This document shows, one piece after another, positions 7,272-13,735 of a DNA stretch of 19,031 bases. Source of the DNA: DATLFA01 sp039934635 (GTDB taxonomy: Bacteria; Actinomycetota; Acidimicrobiia; Acidimicrobiales; WLNW01); the NCBI GenBank assembly GCA_039934635.1, contig JBDTLT010000095.1, forward strand, positions 1 through 19,031, in the 5' to 3' direction. Positions within the stretch are counted from its first letter, which is position 1. The number at the start of each line of letters is the position of its first letter. The translations under genes and the position numbers were made by a program. The notes beneath the pieces were generated by a model. That model had not been told where the DNA came from and searched no databases. It saw nothing but the letters and a program-made list of their open reading frames with translations.

Positions 7272-7840
7272 CGCCATGCCTCCAGTGCTCGCTTGAGCTG
7301 TTGCCGAGCGCGGAACAGTCGGGTCTTGACAGTGGACAACGGCAGCTCCATCGTCTCGGCGATCTCTTCGTAGGTGAGGCCTTCGATTTCGCGCAGCACG
7401 ATCAGCGCGCGATCCGCTTCGTCGAGCGCGCCCAGCGCGCCGCGCAACTGATCGAGCGCGGCGCGGCCTTCGACGGTGCGCGCCGGCGACAGGCTGCTCT
7501 CCTTTTCGGGGATCGCGTCGGAGCCGTAGAGCTCTTCGCGCCGGCGGCGCAAGATACCGATCGCGGCGTTGCGGGCGACGCGCGCCAACCAGGCGCGCGG
7601 GATGTCGCCGTCAGGCTCGATCGGCGCCCAGCGCCACGCCCGGATCATGGTCTCCTGCACGACGTCGTCGGCGAGCGACCGGTCGTGCACGATCGACAGC
7701 GCCAGCCGGTAGATGTAGGCCGCATGCCGATCGATGGCGTGGCGCAACATCTCGGGGTCGGCCGCCGGATCGTTCGGGGCGCGCCCGTCGCCTCCAAGAG
7801 CGCGGCCAGGGAACGGTTCGGAAGACGGCATTCCTTTCAC
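7268..7840 (-). CDS. ECF-family RNA polymerase sigma factor
   Basis: About 190 residues. Region 2 spans roughly 35-100, with DDVVQETMIRAW as the core-binding and -10-recognition helix. Region 4 spans roughly 125-186, with the helix-turn-helix LTYEEIAETMELPLSTVKTRLFRAR. Regions 1 and 3 are missing, as in all ECF (group 4) sigma factors. The first 30 residues are a non-conserved Pro/Gly-rich extension. The GTG at 7840 is kept as start; an ATG at 7831 is equally possible and neither has a clear ribosome site. It lies 25 bases after the DUF4031 gene and overlaps the anti-sigma gene. Regulation by the adjacent anti-sigma is expected, and its own promoter target is unknown. Confidence 0.92.
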   Translation of the reverse strand: MKGMPSSEPFPGRALGGDGRAPNDPAADPEMLRHAIDRHAAYIYRLALSIVHDRSLADDVVQETMIRAWRWAPIEPDGDIPRAWLARVARNAAIGILRRRREELYGSDAIPEKESSLSPARTVEGRAALDQLRGALGALDEADRALIVLREIEGLTYEEIAETMELPLSTVKTRLFRARQQLKRALEAWR

Positions 7841-7865
7841 CGATCGGCACGCGCCGCCCCCGGTG

Positions 7866-8471
7866 TTAACGCAACCGCATCATCATCTCGATCGTGGTGG
7901 CGTCGTCGCGCGACCAGCAGTAGACAGCGTCGAACACACCACTCTGCGTGAGCATGGCATCGATCTCGGCCGGCGGCAGTGCGTCTTCGGGATGGACGTC
8001 GGCGGCGATGGCCAACTCGCCGGACCGAGCGAGACACCACGCGCCCCATCCCACGAGACGCGGATCGAATGGTGCGGCGCCCGCCAAGGCTTCACCCACC
8101 GATCGCCGGCGATCGGCGCCGACGTACGCCGCGAGCACGTCGTCGATGCGCGTGCGGGCGGCATCATCCAGGCGCGTGCCGGCCCCGATCTCGAGCACGC
8201 GCGTCCACGGGTGACCGCTGCCGGGTCGGCGCAACCCCGCGGCCCGCAAGCGGCGGACCAACTCGCGGCCCGTGACCGAGATCGCACCATTGCGGATGGC
8301 GTCGATCCGCAACGCGGAAGGGACGTCGTAGTGATCGCCCTGGAACGACAGTCGGCGCAGACCGAGTCGCTGTGCGAACCGGTGCAATTCGTCGAAGCTC
8401 TCGTCGCTGACGAGGTGCGCCCATCGGTCGCCGCGAAACGGCCAGGTCGCCTCGTCCACCAAGATGGCCAC
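7866..8471 (-). CDS. DUF4031 domain-containing protein
   Basis: About 201 residues. The first 75 or so match DUF4031: ILVDEATWPFRGDRWAHLVSD, then DELHRFAQRLGL, DHYDVP and SVTGRELVRRLR. The C-terminal 120 residues are a helical extension containing VLEIGAGTRLDDAAR and WGAWCLARSG that I do not recognise. The function of DUF4031 is not known to me. The start is the GTG at 8471, six bases after a TAACCT -10 box, indicating a leaderless transcript. It is divergent from the DNA ligase gene (41 bases between starts) and leads into the ECF sigma gene 25 bases downstream, so the sigma operon may be partly transcribed from this promoter. Confidence 0.8.
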   Translation of the reverse strand: MAILVDEATWPFRGDRWAHLVSDESFDELHRFAQRLGLRRLSFQGDHYDVPSALRIDAIRNGAISVTGRELVRRLRAAGLRRPGSGHPWTRVLEIGAGTRLDDAARTRIDDVLAAYVGADRRRSVGEALAGAAPFDPRLVGWGAWCLARSGELAIAADVHPEDALPPAEIDAMLTQSGVFDAVYCWSRDDATTIEMMMRLR

Positions 8472-8477
8472 GACGCC

Positions 8478-8483
8478 AGGTTA
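8478..8483 (-). promoter_or_regulatory. -10 box TAACCT for the DUF4031 gene
   Basis: On the minus strand TAACCT is followed by six bases and then the GTG at 8471. It fits TAnnnT at leaderless spacing, with no Shine-Dalgarno present. It lies back to back with the ligase promoter. Confidence 0.55.
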
Positions 8484-8499
8484 CGAGACGTCCACGCGC

Positions 8500-8505
8500 G
8501 ATAGT
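8500..8505 (+). promoter_or_regulatory. Possible -10 box GATAGT for the ligase gene
   Basis: GATAGT (A at position 2, T at position 6) ends seven bases before the GTG at 8513. It is weaker than the TAnnnT boxes elsewhere because its first base is G. No Shine-Dalgarno is seen. Confidence 0.4.
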
Positions 8506-8512
8506 TGGGCTC

Positions 8513-9481
8513 GTGGCCGTCCCTCGCTACATCCCACCGATGAAAGCCGCGCTCGGCCAACTGCCGGTCGATGCCGGCTGGACTTTCGAGATCAAGTGGG
8601 ATGGCATGCGGGCGATCACGTGCATGGATGCGTCTGATCCGGTCGGGTTGCGCATGTGGTCGGGCAACGAGATCGACATCACGCATCGATTTCCCGAGCT
8701 CGAGCTACTCGGACAGTCGATGGGCGGCGCGCGCGCAGTCATCGACGGCGAACTCGTCGCGCTGGCCGCAGACGGCCGGCCGAACTTCGGTCGTATGCAG
8801 TCGCGGATGCACATCGATCGCGCGGCCGACGCGCGCCAGCGAGCCGCGGAGGTCCCCGTTTCGTACATGGTCTTCGACCTGTTGCTGCTCGACACGCACG
8901 ATCTCACGCCGTTGCCGTTTTCGGCTCGCCGTAGCGCGTTGGAGGAGATATTCGAACCCGGACCCCACTGGCAACTGTCTTCTCTCCACGACGATGGCCA
9001 CGAGTTGAACGACGTCGTGCACGAGATGGAGCTCGAAGGGTTGATGGCGAAGCGCCTCGACAGTCCGTACCTTCCGGGCAAGCGCACGACGGCATGGCGC
9101 AAGGTGAAACGGCGCATCGAACAGCACTTCGTCGTCGGCGGGTGGGCCGAGGGCGAGGGCGGGCGCAGGGGTCGTATCGGCGGCTTGTTGATCGGCGGCT
9201 ACCGCGACGGTTCGCTCGTCTACGCGGGCCGCGTCGGTTCGGGCCTGCGCGACGAAGAGATCGGTGTGCTCTCGCGGGCCTTCGCCGATAGTCGCCGCGA
9301 GAGCAGCCCGTTCGCGGCGGGGTCCGTGCCGCGCACCGAGGCCCGCGTGGCGCGGTGGGTCGAGCCCCAGATCGTCATCTCGGTGGCCTTCGCCGAGTGG
9401 ACCAACGAAGGGCGGGTGCGTCATCCCGCGTACCAAAGGCGCGTGCCGGGCGTGGACCCCCGCGCCATCACCCTCCCCTGA
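8513..9481 (+). CDS. ATP-dependent DNA ligase (LigC/LigD ligase-domain type)
   Basis: Seals DNA nicks using ATP, about 322 residues, the usual size for a bacterial stand-alone ligase core. The nucleotidyltransferase domain shows motif I KWDG with the adenylated Lys28, DGELVAL near 78-84, FDLLLLD near 121-127, motif IV EGLMAKR near 175-181 and motif V WRKVK near 195-199. An OB-fold domain follows (about 205-322). There is no polymerase or phosphoesterase domain, and no Ku gene lies in the window. This fits an accessory repair ligase rather than a full LigD; the replicative NAD-dependent ligase is expected elsewhere. The GTG start is supported by nearby promoter spacing. It converges with dut, leaving nine bases between stops. 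Confidence 0.9.
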   Translation: MAVPRYIPPMKAALGQLPVDAGWTFEIKWDGMRAITCMDASDPVGLRMWSGNEIDITHRFPELELLGQSMGGARAVIDGELVALAADGRPNFGRMQSRMHIDRAADARQRAAEVPVSYMVFDLLLLDTHDLTPLPFSARRSALEEIFEPGPHWQLSSLHDDGHELNDVVHEMELEGLMAKRLDSPYLPGKRTTAWRKVKRRIEQHFVVGGWAEGEGGRRGRIGGLLIGGYRDGSLVYAGRVGSGLRDEEIGVLSRAFADSRRESSPFAAGSVPRTEARVARWVEPQIVISVAFAEWTNEGRVRHPAYQRRVPGVDPRAITLP

Positions 9482-9495
9482 ATACCCCGTTCAGG
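9477..9495. terminator. Inverted repeat at the ligase/dut convergent junction
   Basis: CCTGAA, a 7-base loop, then TTCAGG: a perfect 6-bp stem that contains the TGA of the ligase (9479-9481) and that of dut (9493-9491). No T-run follows on either strand. The arrangement copies that at 5496-5511. Bidirectional termination is inferred. Confidence 0.35.
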
Positions 9496-9928
9496 TGCCG
9501 GTCGAGCCGAAGCCGCCGTGGCCGCGTTCGGACGATGGCAGCTCGTCGACCTCGTGGAAGTTCACGTACTCGACGCGTTGGATCACGAGCTGCGCGATGC
9601 GCTCGCCCCGTTTGACGAGAAAGTCGTTGTCGGGATCGGTGTTGATCAACAACACCTTGAGCTCACCGCGGTAGCCGGCATCGATGAGCCCGGGTGTATT
9701 CAGACACGTGACGCCGTGCTTGAGCGCCAGCCCGCTGCGGGGTTGCACGAAGCCGGCGTAGCCCTCTGGTATCGCGATGGCGGCACCGGTGGGGACGAGC
9801 GCGCGGCCACCGCCCCGAGTCAGCAACACCTCGTCGCGTGCAACGAGGTCGGCGCCGGCGTCACCGGGGCGAGCGTACGCGGGGAGCGGTAGGTCGGGAT
9901 CGAGGCGAAGCAATGGGATGTCGAGCAC
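9491..9928 (-). CDS. dut: dUTP diphosphatase (dUTPase)
   Basis: Hydrolyses dUTP to dUMP and pyrophosphate, keeping uracil out of DNA and supplying dUMP for thymidylate synthesis. Its 145 residues match the homotrimeric family. All five motifs are visible: GDAGADL (22-28), PRSGLA (63-68), GLIDAGYRGELK (80-91, catalytic Asp83), RGERIAQL (107-114) and the C-terminal Gly-rich RGHGGFGSTG (135-144). The start is a GTG at 9928, six bases after a TAACGT -10 box, so a leaderless message is likely. It is divergent from orn with only 33 bases between start codons. Nothing suggests loss of function. Confidence 0.96.
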   Translation of the reverse strand: MLDIPLLRLDPDLPLPAYARPGDAGADLVARDEVLLTRGGGRALVPTGAAIAIPEGYAGFVQPRSGLALKHGVTCLNTPGLIDAGYRGELKVLLINTDPDNDFLVKRGERIAQLVIQRVEYVNFHEVDELPSSERGHGGFGSTGT

Positions 9929-9934
9929 GGCGCG

Positions 9935-9940
9935 ACGTTA
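9935..9940 (-). promoter_or_regulatory. -10 box TAACGT for dut
   Basis: TAACGT on the minus strand, six bases (9934-9929) from the GTG start of dut, with no Shine-Dalgarno. It is nine bases from the oppositely directed orn box, so the two promoters overlap. Confidence 0.6.
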
Positions 9941-9949
9941 GGCCACCGA

Positions 9950-9955
9950 TACCAT
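9950..9955 (+). promoter_or_regulatory. -10 box TACCAT for orn
   Basis: TACCAT ends six bases before the GTG at 9962 and fits TAnnnT at leaderless spacing. Its upstream sequence overlaps the dut promoter on the other strand. Confidence 0.55.
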
Positions 9956-9961
9956 GCGCAC

Positions 9962-10495
9962 GTGCTGGCGTGGATGGACCTCGAGATGACCGGGCTCGAA
10001 CCCGATCGACACGTGATCGTCGAGATCGCGACATTGATCACCGATGACAACCTCGAGGTGGTAGCCGTTGGCCCCGACCTCGTCATCCACCAACCGCTCG
10101 AGGCGATGGCACAGATGGACGACTACGTGCGCGAGATGCACACCCGATCCGGGTTGCTCCCGCTCATCGAAGCGTCGACGACCACGCCCCAACAGGGCGC
10201 CGAGCGCACGCTCGCATTCCTCAAGGAGCACATCCCCGAACCGCGCACCGTGCCACTGTGCGGCAACTCGATCGGCACCGATCGGCGATTCCTGGCGCGT
10301 TTCTATCCGGAGATCGAGGACTACCTGCATTACCGGTCCGTCGACGTGTCGACGCTCAAAGAACTGGCCCGGCGCTGGTATCCCGAAGTTCTCACCAACG
10401 CACCCAAGAAGGCGCGCGGCCACCGCGCCCTCGACGACATTCGCGAGAGCCTCGACGAGTTGCGGTACTACCGCGCCCAGCTCTTTCGCAGCTGA
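9962..10495 (+). CDS. orn: Oligoribonuclease
   Basis: 3'-5' exoribonuclease of the DEDDh family that finishes RNA decay by degrading di- to oligoribonucleotides, including pGpG from cyclic-di-GMP turnover. It has 177 residues, the normal length. Catalytic residues are Asp6 and Glu8 (WMDLEMTGL), Asp107 (CGNSIGTDRRF), and His154 and Asp159 (HRALDDI). The C-terminal RYYRAQLF is also typical. The start is the GTG at 9962, placed right at the conserved first strand and six bases after a TACCAT box, so the protein has almost no extension. It is transcribed away from dut; both are housekeeping nucleotide-metabolism genes. Confidence 0.96.
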   Translation: MLAWMDLEMTGLEPDRHVIVEIATLITDDNLEVVAVGPDLVIHQPLEAMAQMDDYVREMHTRSGLLPLIEASTTTPQQGAERTLAFLKEHIPEPRTVPLCGNSIGTDRRFLARFYPEIEDYLHYRSVDVSTLKELARRWYPEVLTNAPKKARGHRALDDIRESLDELRYYRAQLFRS

Positions 10496-10562
10496 CGTCA
10501 CAGGCCCGAGCCGGAGTTTCTGTAGTGGGGGCTCTAATACATTGGCTGCGATAATCCGCCGC

Positions 10563-10568
10563 TAGCGT
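10563..10568 (+). promoter_or_regulatory. -10 box TAGCGT for the MBL-fold gene
   Basis: TAGCGT ends six bases before the GTG at 10575. The surrounding CCGCTAGCGTGG (10559-10570) is identical to the sequence before the lipoprotein gene at 4793. A weak TTGGCT at 10542-10547, 15 bases upstream, might serve as -35. Confidence 0.6.
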
Positions 10569-10574
10569 GGTCAG

Positions 10575-11672
10575 GTGAGCCAATCCACACATGAGGGTGA
10601 CCACTCCGCGGGCACCCATCGCTACGCAAAGCAAGAACAAGAGCCGGCGACCGACGAGATCACCGAGGTTGCCCCGGGGGTTCTGCGCACGCAGCTCCCC
10701 GTGCAACTGCCCGGGCTCGGCCACGTCAATTGCTACCTGCTCGAAGACGAGCGCGGTATCGCCGTCATCGACCCCGGCCTGCCCGGCCCCGATTCGTGGA
10801 ACGCCCTCGTCTCGCGGCTCGGCGCCGCGGGCTACGAGGTGCGCAACGTGCACACCGCGGTCATCACGCACTCGCATTTCGATCACTTCGGCGGCGCCAA
10901 TCAACTGCGCGACGAAGCGGGGTGCGACGTCTTGACCCACGAGTCGTTCCGTTTCGCTTTCGACATGAAAGAGCTCGGCGAGAACCCCGACACCGAGTTC
11001 GACATCAACGACGAAGAAGACCTCGCGCGGTTCCGCGAGCGGTTCACGCGCAAGACCCCGTGGGGCACGCACTGGACGCCGCCCACCGACGGGGATCTCA
11101 AGCGCATGCTCAAGTACGGCCGCGGCGCGATGCAACTGTTGCCCGAGCCGTCGATCCGCGTCATCGACGCGCAAGTCGTGCGCCTCGCCCGGCGCGAATG
11201 GATCGCGGTACACACCCCCGGACACACCGGCGATCATCTGTGTTTGTTCGATCCCGAGCACGGCCTCTTCATCTCCGGCGATCACGTGCTGCCCACGATC
11301 ACGCCGCACATCGCCGGGGTCGCCACCTCGGCCGACCCGCTGGCCGCGTTCTTCGCGTCGTTGCAGCGGATGCACGACTTCGAGGTGACCACGGTGCTCC
11401 CCGCGCACGGCCATCCGTTCCACGATCTCGCCGGACGCGCCGACGACATCGCACGGCATCACGACGAACGCCTCGACATCTTGCGCAACGTCGGCCGCGG
11501 TGAGCTGCACCTCGGCACGGTCGCCGAGTTCATGCGGTACCTCTTCAAAGAGCGGGCGTGGGGCGACATGGCCGAAAGCGAGACCTTCGCCCACCTCGAG
11601 CACCTGCGTCTGCTGGGCGAAGCCACCGTCACCGAAGTCGACGGCCTGCTCGCCTACGCGTTCAACGACTGA
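10575..11672 (+). CDS. MBL-fold metallo-hydrolase with C-terminal helical domain
   Basis: Two-metal hydrolase of the metallo-beta-lactamase fold, 365 residues. The metal site is complete: HSHFDH (His99, His101, Asp103, His104), HTPGH (His217), SGDH (Asp236) and LPAHGH (His278). A C-terminal helical region of about 80 residues after the fold resembles the winged-helix domain of the LACTB2-like/glyoxalase II-like group. There is no signal peptide, so it is cytoplasmic. The first 25 residues are polar and non-conserved; the GTG start is supported by the TAGCGT box six bases upstream. An insert between strands (about 125-190, Asp/Glu-rich) may shape the substrate pocket. Substrate unknown; thioester or phosphodiester hydrolysis is possible. 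The gene stands alone and converges with the GT2 gene. Confidence 0.88.
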   Translation: MSQSTHEGDHSAGTHRYAKQEQEPATDEITEVAPGVLRTQLPVQLPGLGHVNCYLLEDERGIAVIDPGLPGPDSWNALVSRLGAAGYEVRNVHTAVITHSHFDHFGGANQLRDEAGCDVLTHESFRFAFDMKELGENPDTEFDINDEEDLARFRERFTRKTPWGTHWTPPTDGDLKRMLKYGRGAMQLLPEPSIRVIDAQVVRLARREWIAVHTPGHTGDHLCLFDPEHGLFISGDHVLPTITPHIAGVATSADPLAAFFASLQRMHDFEVTTVLPAHGHPFHDLAGRADDIARHHDERLDILRNVGRGELHLGTVAEFMRYLFKERAWGDMAESETFAHLEHLRLLGEATVTEVDGLLAYAFND

Positions 11673-11688
11673 CGCGCGCGGGGGTCAG
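11669..11688. terminator. Weak inverted repeat at the MBL/GT2 convergent junction
   Basis: CTGAC, a 10-base GC-rich loop, then GTCAG, beginning one base before the MBL-fold gene's TGA. It has only five pairs and no T-run. It resembles the other two convergent junctions but is less convincing. Confidence 0.25.
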
Positions 11689-11690
11689 GG

Positions 11691-12458
11691 TCAGCGGCGG
11701 GGGCCACGGTCGCCGCGGCCGATGGCCCGGCGGATCGCGATGGCCGATCGCGCCATGTCGAAACCATCCTTGAGCGGCTGCACCCGGCTGCCGTCGGTGT
11801 GGTTCCACGTGACGGGCATCGGTTCGGTCGAGATGCCGTCGTGGCGCGCCCGCGCCAGCAGCTCGACATCGAACGCGAATCCCTCGGTGTGCAAGGCGCC
11901 GAACAGTGCCGTCGCGGACGCCGCCGAAAAACCCTTGAGCCCGCACTGCGTGTCGCGCTCGGCAGTGAGACCGAGTAGCCGCAGCAACAAGTTGAAAGTG
12001 CGCCCCGACAGCACGCGGTGCGCGGGTTGGCTGTGGCGCATATCGCTGCCCGAGTGGGCCCGTGTGGCGTAGACGACCTCGGCGCTGCCCTGCTCGATGA
12101 GCGCGAAGCACCGCTCGATGTCGTCGACGGTCACCGAGAGGTCGGCATCGACGTAGACGCGCGTCAAACCCTTCGCCTGCAACATGCCGTGGCGCACGGC
12201 CGCACCCTTGCCCTGGTTGCGTTCGAGCGTCAGCACCGCGGCGTGGAACAGGCCCACTTCGGCCAGCACCTTTTCGGCGGCCTCGGCGGTGCGATCGGTG
12301 GAGCCATCATCGACGAGCACGAGCTCGAGCTCGGGCCGGTTGAGCGGCGAGCGGGCGAGGGTCGCCAGGGTCCCACCGATGCGGCCGGCCTCGTTGTACA
12401 TGGGGATGACCAGCGAGCGCGCCGGGACCCCGGGTACTGGCTCCTGTGCCCTCGTCAC
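11691..12458 (-). CDS. GT2 glycosyltransferase, dolichyl-phosphate glucose synthase-like
   Basis: About 255 residues of GT-A fold. Motifs are VIPMYNE (17-23), VDDGSTD (49-55), the metal-binding DADLS (104-108), then RDTQCGLKGF and EGFAFDVELL, which are typical of the ALG5/DPM-like branch that transfers a sugar from a nucleotide to a polyprenyl phosphate. No membrane segments are visible. I prefer the GTG at 12458 because GAGGGAG (12469-12463) is correctly spaced before it; a GTG at 12482 in the same frame would add eight residues but lacks a good site. A TAAGCT box at 12499-12494 would give a leader of roughly 30 bases. It is divergent from the GT4/AftD-like pair, so it may supply a lipid-linked sugar donor for that pathway, which is inference. 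Confidence 0.88.
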   Translation of the reverse strand: MTRAQEPVPGVPARSLVIPMYNEAGRIGGTLATLARSPLNRPELELVLVDDGSTDRTAEAAEKVLAEVGLFHAAVLTLERNQGKGAAVRHGMLQAKGLTRVYVDADLSVTVDDIERCFALIEQGSAEVVYATRAHSGSDMRHSQPAHRVLSGRTFNLLLRLLGLTAERDTQCGLKGFSAASATALFGALHTEGFAFDVELLARARHDGISTEPMPVTWNHTDGSRVQPLKDGFDMARSAIAIRRAIGRGDRGPRR

Positions 12459-12493
12459 GAGTCTCCCTCGGTGCTGGTCCACGGCTCCGGCTG

Positions 12494-12503
12494 AGCTTAC
12501 GAT
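12494..12503. promoter_or_regulatory. Overlapping divergent -10 boxes
   Basis: The minus strand carries TAAGCT (12499-12494) toward the GT2 gene and the plus strand TACGAT (12498-12503) toward the GT4 gene; the two overlap by two bases. Both fit TAnnnT. No -35 boxes are clear. If real, the two transcripts compete for RNA polymerase. Confidence 0.35.
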
Positions 12504-12517
12504 AGGGGTCCCTTCAG

Positions 12518-13735
12518 TTGACGCAACAATCGCCTGTGCCGCCGTCAGTTCTCGTTCCCTCCCTTTTCCACGAATCCATGCGCGCCCGCGCCGCGGAGGC
12601 CGGCATCAAGCATGTGCACCTCTTCGCGTTCCGCGACCTCGACGATCCCGAGGGCGGCGGTGCCGAAGAGCACGCGGCCCAGGTCTGCGCCCATCTGGCG
12701 CTCGCGGGGATCGACGTCACGATGCACACCGGAAGGGTCAAGGGTGCCCCCCGAGAAGTGCGGCGCGACGGCTACCGCGTGCTGCGCCGGGGCGGCCGGC
12801 TCGGGGTGTTCGCAATGGCGCCGTTCGACGAGATCACCGGACGGATGGGCCCGTGTGACGGCCTCATCGAGATTTTCCACGGCGTGCCGTTCTTCGCTCC
12901 GCTGTGGTCACGCAAACCGCAGATCGGTCTCGTGCATCACGTGCACCTCGGCACGTGGGACATGTTGCTGCCCGGCCCGCTCGGCCGCGTCGGCGAGTTC
13001 TTCGAGCGCCATGCCGTACCGATCGTCTACCGCAAGCGCGCCCTCGTCACTGCCGCACTCTCCGCGCGCGACGAGATCGTCGAGCACTACCGCGCCGCTC
13101 CCGAAAACATCTCCATCGCGTACCACGGCGTCGATCCGCGTTTCACGACCGGTGGTTTCCGCTCGCCGCGACCGCTGGTCCTGACGGTCGCCCGCATGAT
13201 GCCGCAAAAGGGCCTCGACGATCTCTTGCCCGCGCTCATCGACGTGCGGTCGCGCGTGCCCGATGTCGAGGCGGTGATCGTCGGTGACGGCCCGCACCGC
13301 GCCCGACTCGAGGCCAAGGCCGCCGCGCTCGGCGCCGGCGACTGGCTGCGCTTCGTCGGCAAGGTCTCCGACGACGAACTCGTCTCGTGGTATCAACAGG
13401 CCTGGATCGTCACGAGCGCGTCCAAGCGCGAGGGCTTCGGCCTGACGCTCACCGAAGCGGCCGCGTGCGGCACGCCGGTCGTGGCGACGCGGATCCCCGG
13501 TCATCTCGACGCCGTCGACGAAGGGCGCAGCGGGCTGCTCGTCGACAGTCTGACCGAACTGGCCGACGCGGTCGTGGCGCTGCTCAACGACTCTGATCGC
13601 CGCGACGTACTCCGCGCCGGGGCGCTCGAGCATGCGGCGAAGTTCACCTGGGAGGCATCGACGGCCGCGCTCTTCGGCGCACTCTGCGACGAAGCCGACC
13701 GCCTCCACGGCCAAGGAAAACGCCGCCCGCGATGA
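12518..13735 (+). CDS. GT4-family glycosyltransferase
   Basis: About 405 residues of GT-B fold, retaining type. The N-terminal domain has HLFAFRDLDDPEGGGAEEHA, with the Gly-rich loop seen in GT4 enzymes. The C-terminal domain has VARMMPQKGLDDLLPAL, VIVGDGPHRARLE, and the E-x7-E motif (Glu305 and Glu313 in EGFGLTLTEAAACGTP) that binds the nucleotide-sugar donor. It is cytoplasmic, with no membrane segment. The start is uncertain: TTG at 12518 has AGGGG nine bases upstream, while a GTG at 12536 in the same frame is an alternative. Conserved sequence begins near residue 32, so either is possible. Its stop overlaps the AftD-like start as ATGA, indicating one transcript and a shared glycan pathway. 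Donor and acceptor sugars are not predictable. Confidence 0.9.
   Translation: MTQQSPVPPSVLVPSLFHESMRARAAEAGIKHVHLFAFRDLDDPEGGGAEEHAAQVCAHLALAGIDVTMHTGRVKGAPREVRRDGYRVLRRGGRLGVFAMAPFDEITGRMGPCDGLIEIFHGVPFFAPLWSRKPQIGLVHHVHLGTWDMLLPGPLGRVGEFFERHAVPIVYRKRALVTAALSARDEIVEHYRAAPENISIAYHGVDPRFTTGGFRSPRPLVLTVARMMPQKGLDDLLPALIDVRSRVPDVEAVIVGDGPHRARLEAKAAALGAGDWLRFVGKVSDDELVSWYQQAWIVTSASKREGFGLTLTEAAACGTPVVATRIPGHLDAVDEGRSGLLVDSLTELADAVVALLNDSDRRDVLRAGALEHAAKFTWEASTAALFGALCDEADRLHGQGKRRPR

Noticed and set aside
10392..11603. 403-residue minus-strand open frame opposite the MBL-fold gene
   Set aside because: The plus strand has all metal-binding motifs of the MBL fold. The minus frame has shadow-like composition and no motif.
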